Positions 38,631-38,754 of a stretch of DNA of 38,754 bases are shown in pieces. A program made the position numbers and the translations under genes. The DNA is taken from positions 1 through 38,754 of the forward strand of contig JBOGED010000042.1 in the NCBI GenBank assembly GCA_050743625.1, written 5' to 3'. Origin of the DNA: JBOGED01 sp050743625 (GTDB lineage Bacteria > Actinomycetota > Nitriliruptoria > Euzebyales > Egibacteraceae). The notes beneath the pieces are model-generated. The model had not been told where the DNA came from. It did not search any database and saw only the letters and a list, made by a program, of their open reading frames with translations. The first letter of the stretch is position 1, and each line of letters opens with the position of its first letter.

Positions 38631-38754
38631 TTAATACGGCATCTTCAGGTCCGGGAACATCGGGAAGTGCTTCAGGTTACGCGTGAGAAGGTCCAAGCCG
38701 AGCACTCGCGCCGTCGCCGCGACGATGAGGTCCGCGACGTCAATGCCACCGTGG
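38631..38754 (-). CDS. PIN-domain toxin (VapC-like), C-terminal part
   Basis: The last 41 codons of a gene that runs off the window end: HGGIDVADLIVAATARVLGLDLLTRNLKHFPMFPDLKMPY followed by TAA at 38631-38633. DVADLIVAATA carries the conserved acidic residues and LLTRNLKHFPMFP is the usual C-terminal PIN motif of VapC toxins. Start and antitoxin gene are outside the window. Confidence 0.8.
   Translation of the reverse strand, partial: HGGIDVADLIVAATARVLGLDLLTRNLKHFPMFPDLKMPY

Noticed and set aside
1..38754. CRISPR array, prophage or insertion sequence
   Set aside because: No regularly spaced direct repeats, no transposase, integrase or phage structural gene could be recognised. The dispersed palindromes are too few and too far apart for a CRISPR array.

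Overview
This is a GC-rich window from the chromosome of an actinobacterium, probably an uncultured or little-studied lineage. Four things point there. There is a complete egtA-egtB-egtC-egtD ergothioneine cluster. There is an acyl-CoA carboxylase of actinobacterial type (AccD5-like beta, small epsilon and AccA3-like alpha subunits). There is an LpdA-type flavoprotein without the redox disulfide and a short cis-prenyltransferase with the DGNRR motif. Many genes begin only 6-8 nt after a TANNNT -10 box, as leaderless actinobacterial genes do. I see no rRNA, tRNA, CRISPR array, phage or intact transposase.

Layout: 157-4790 holds glpX, phoU, an unrecognised protein, sixA, dedA and a hexapeptide acyltransferase. 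4831-6217 is a minus-strand uppS-rfbC pair. 6295-7553 is a gene graveyard with an HNH endonuclease, a glycogen-debranching enzyme and a TPR protein, all broken. 7629-10030 is a coupled glycerophosphodiesterase-phoD pair. 10172-10719 is a RelE/Phd toxin-antitoxin pair, followed by a tiny secreted protein, an Fpg/Nei glycosylase and greA. 12737-17194 is the egt operon. 17239-17863 is a second toxin-antitoxin pair (PIN toxin). 17900-18790 is a shattered winged-helix gene. 18793-24187 is a minus-strand catabolic run: enoyl-CoA hydratase, HMG-CoA lyase, aldehyde dehydrogenase, a frameshifted luciferase-like oxidoreductase, a cupin and a methyltransferase. Then come an ECF sigma factor, a cutinase-like secreted protein, a type II NADH dehydrogenase, birA, accD-bPH-accE, a thioredoxin/DUF4395 pair, a hydrolase homologue without its nucleophile, a cupredoxin lipoprotein, accA3, an integral membrane protein, a dead molybdoenzyme fragment, a molybdate-binding regulator, lpdA and the end of a third PIN toxin.

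The genes connect in places. BirA biotinylates the AccA3 subunit encoded 5 kb away, and birA and accD diverge from overlapping leaderless promoters. Enoyl-CoA hydratase plus HMG-CoA lyase match the last steps of leucine breakdown, with the carboxylase as possible partner. GlpQ-like, PhoD and PhoU proteins suggest phosphate scavenging.

The most unusual content is non-coding. There are two families of dispersed palindromes. One forms twin hairpins whose centres are exactly 62 bp apart at two loci. The other is a 48-50 bp hairpin that also supplies the last 11 codons of rfbC. A pair of 13-bp palindromes set 63 bp apart brackets the probable promoter of the gene at 35429. Functions were read from motifs by eye; no database search was run.
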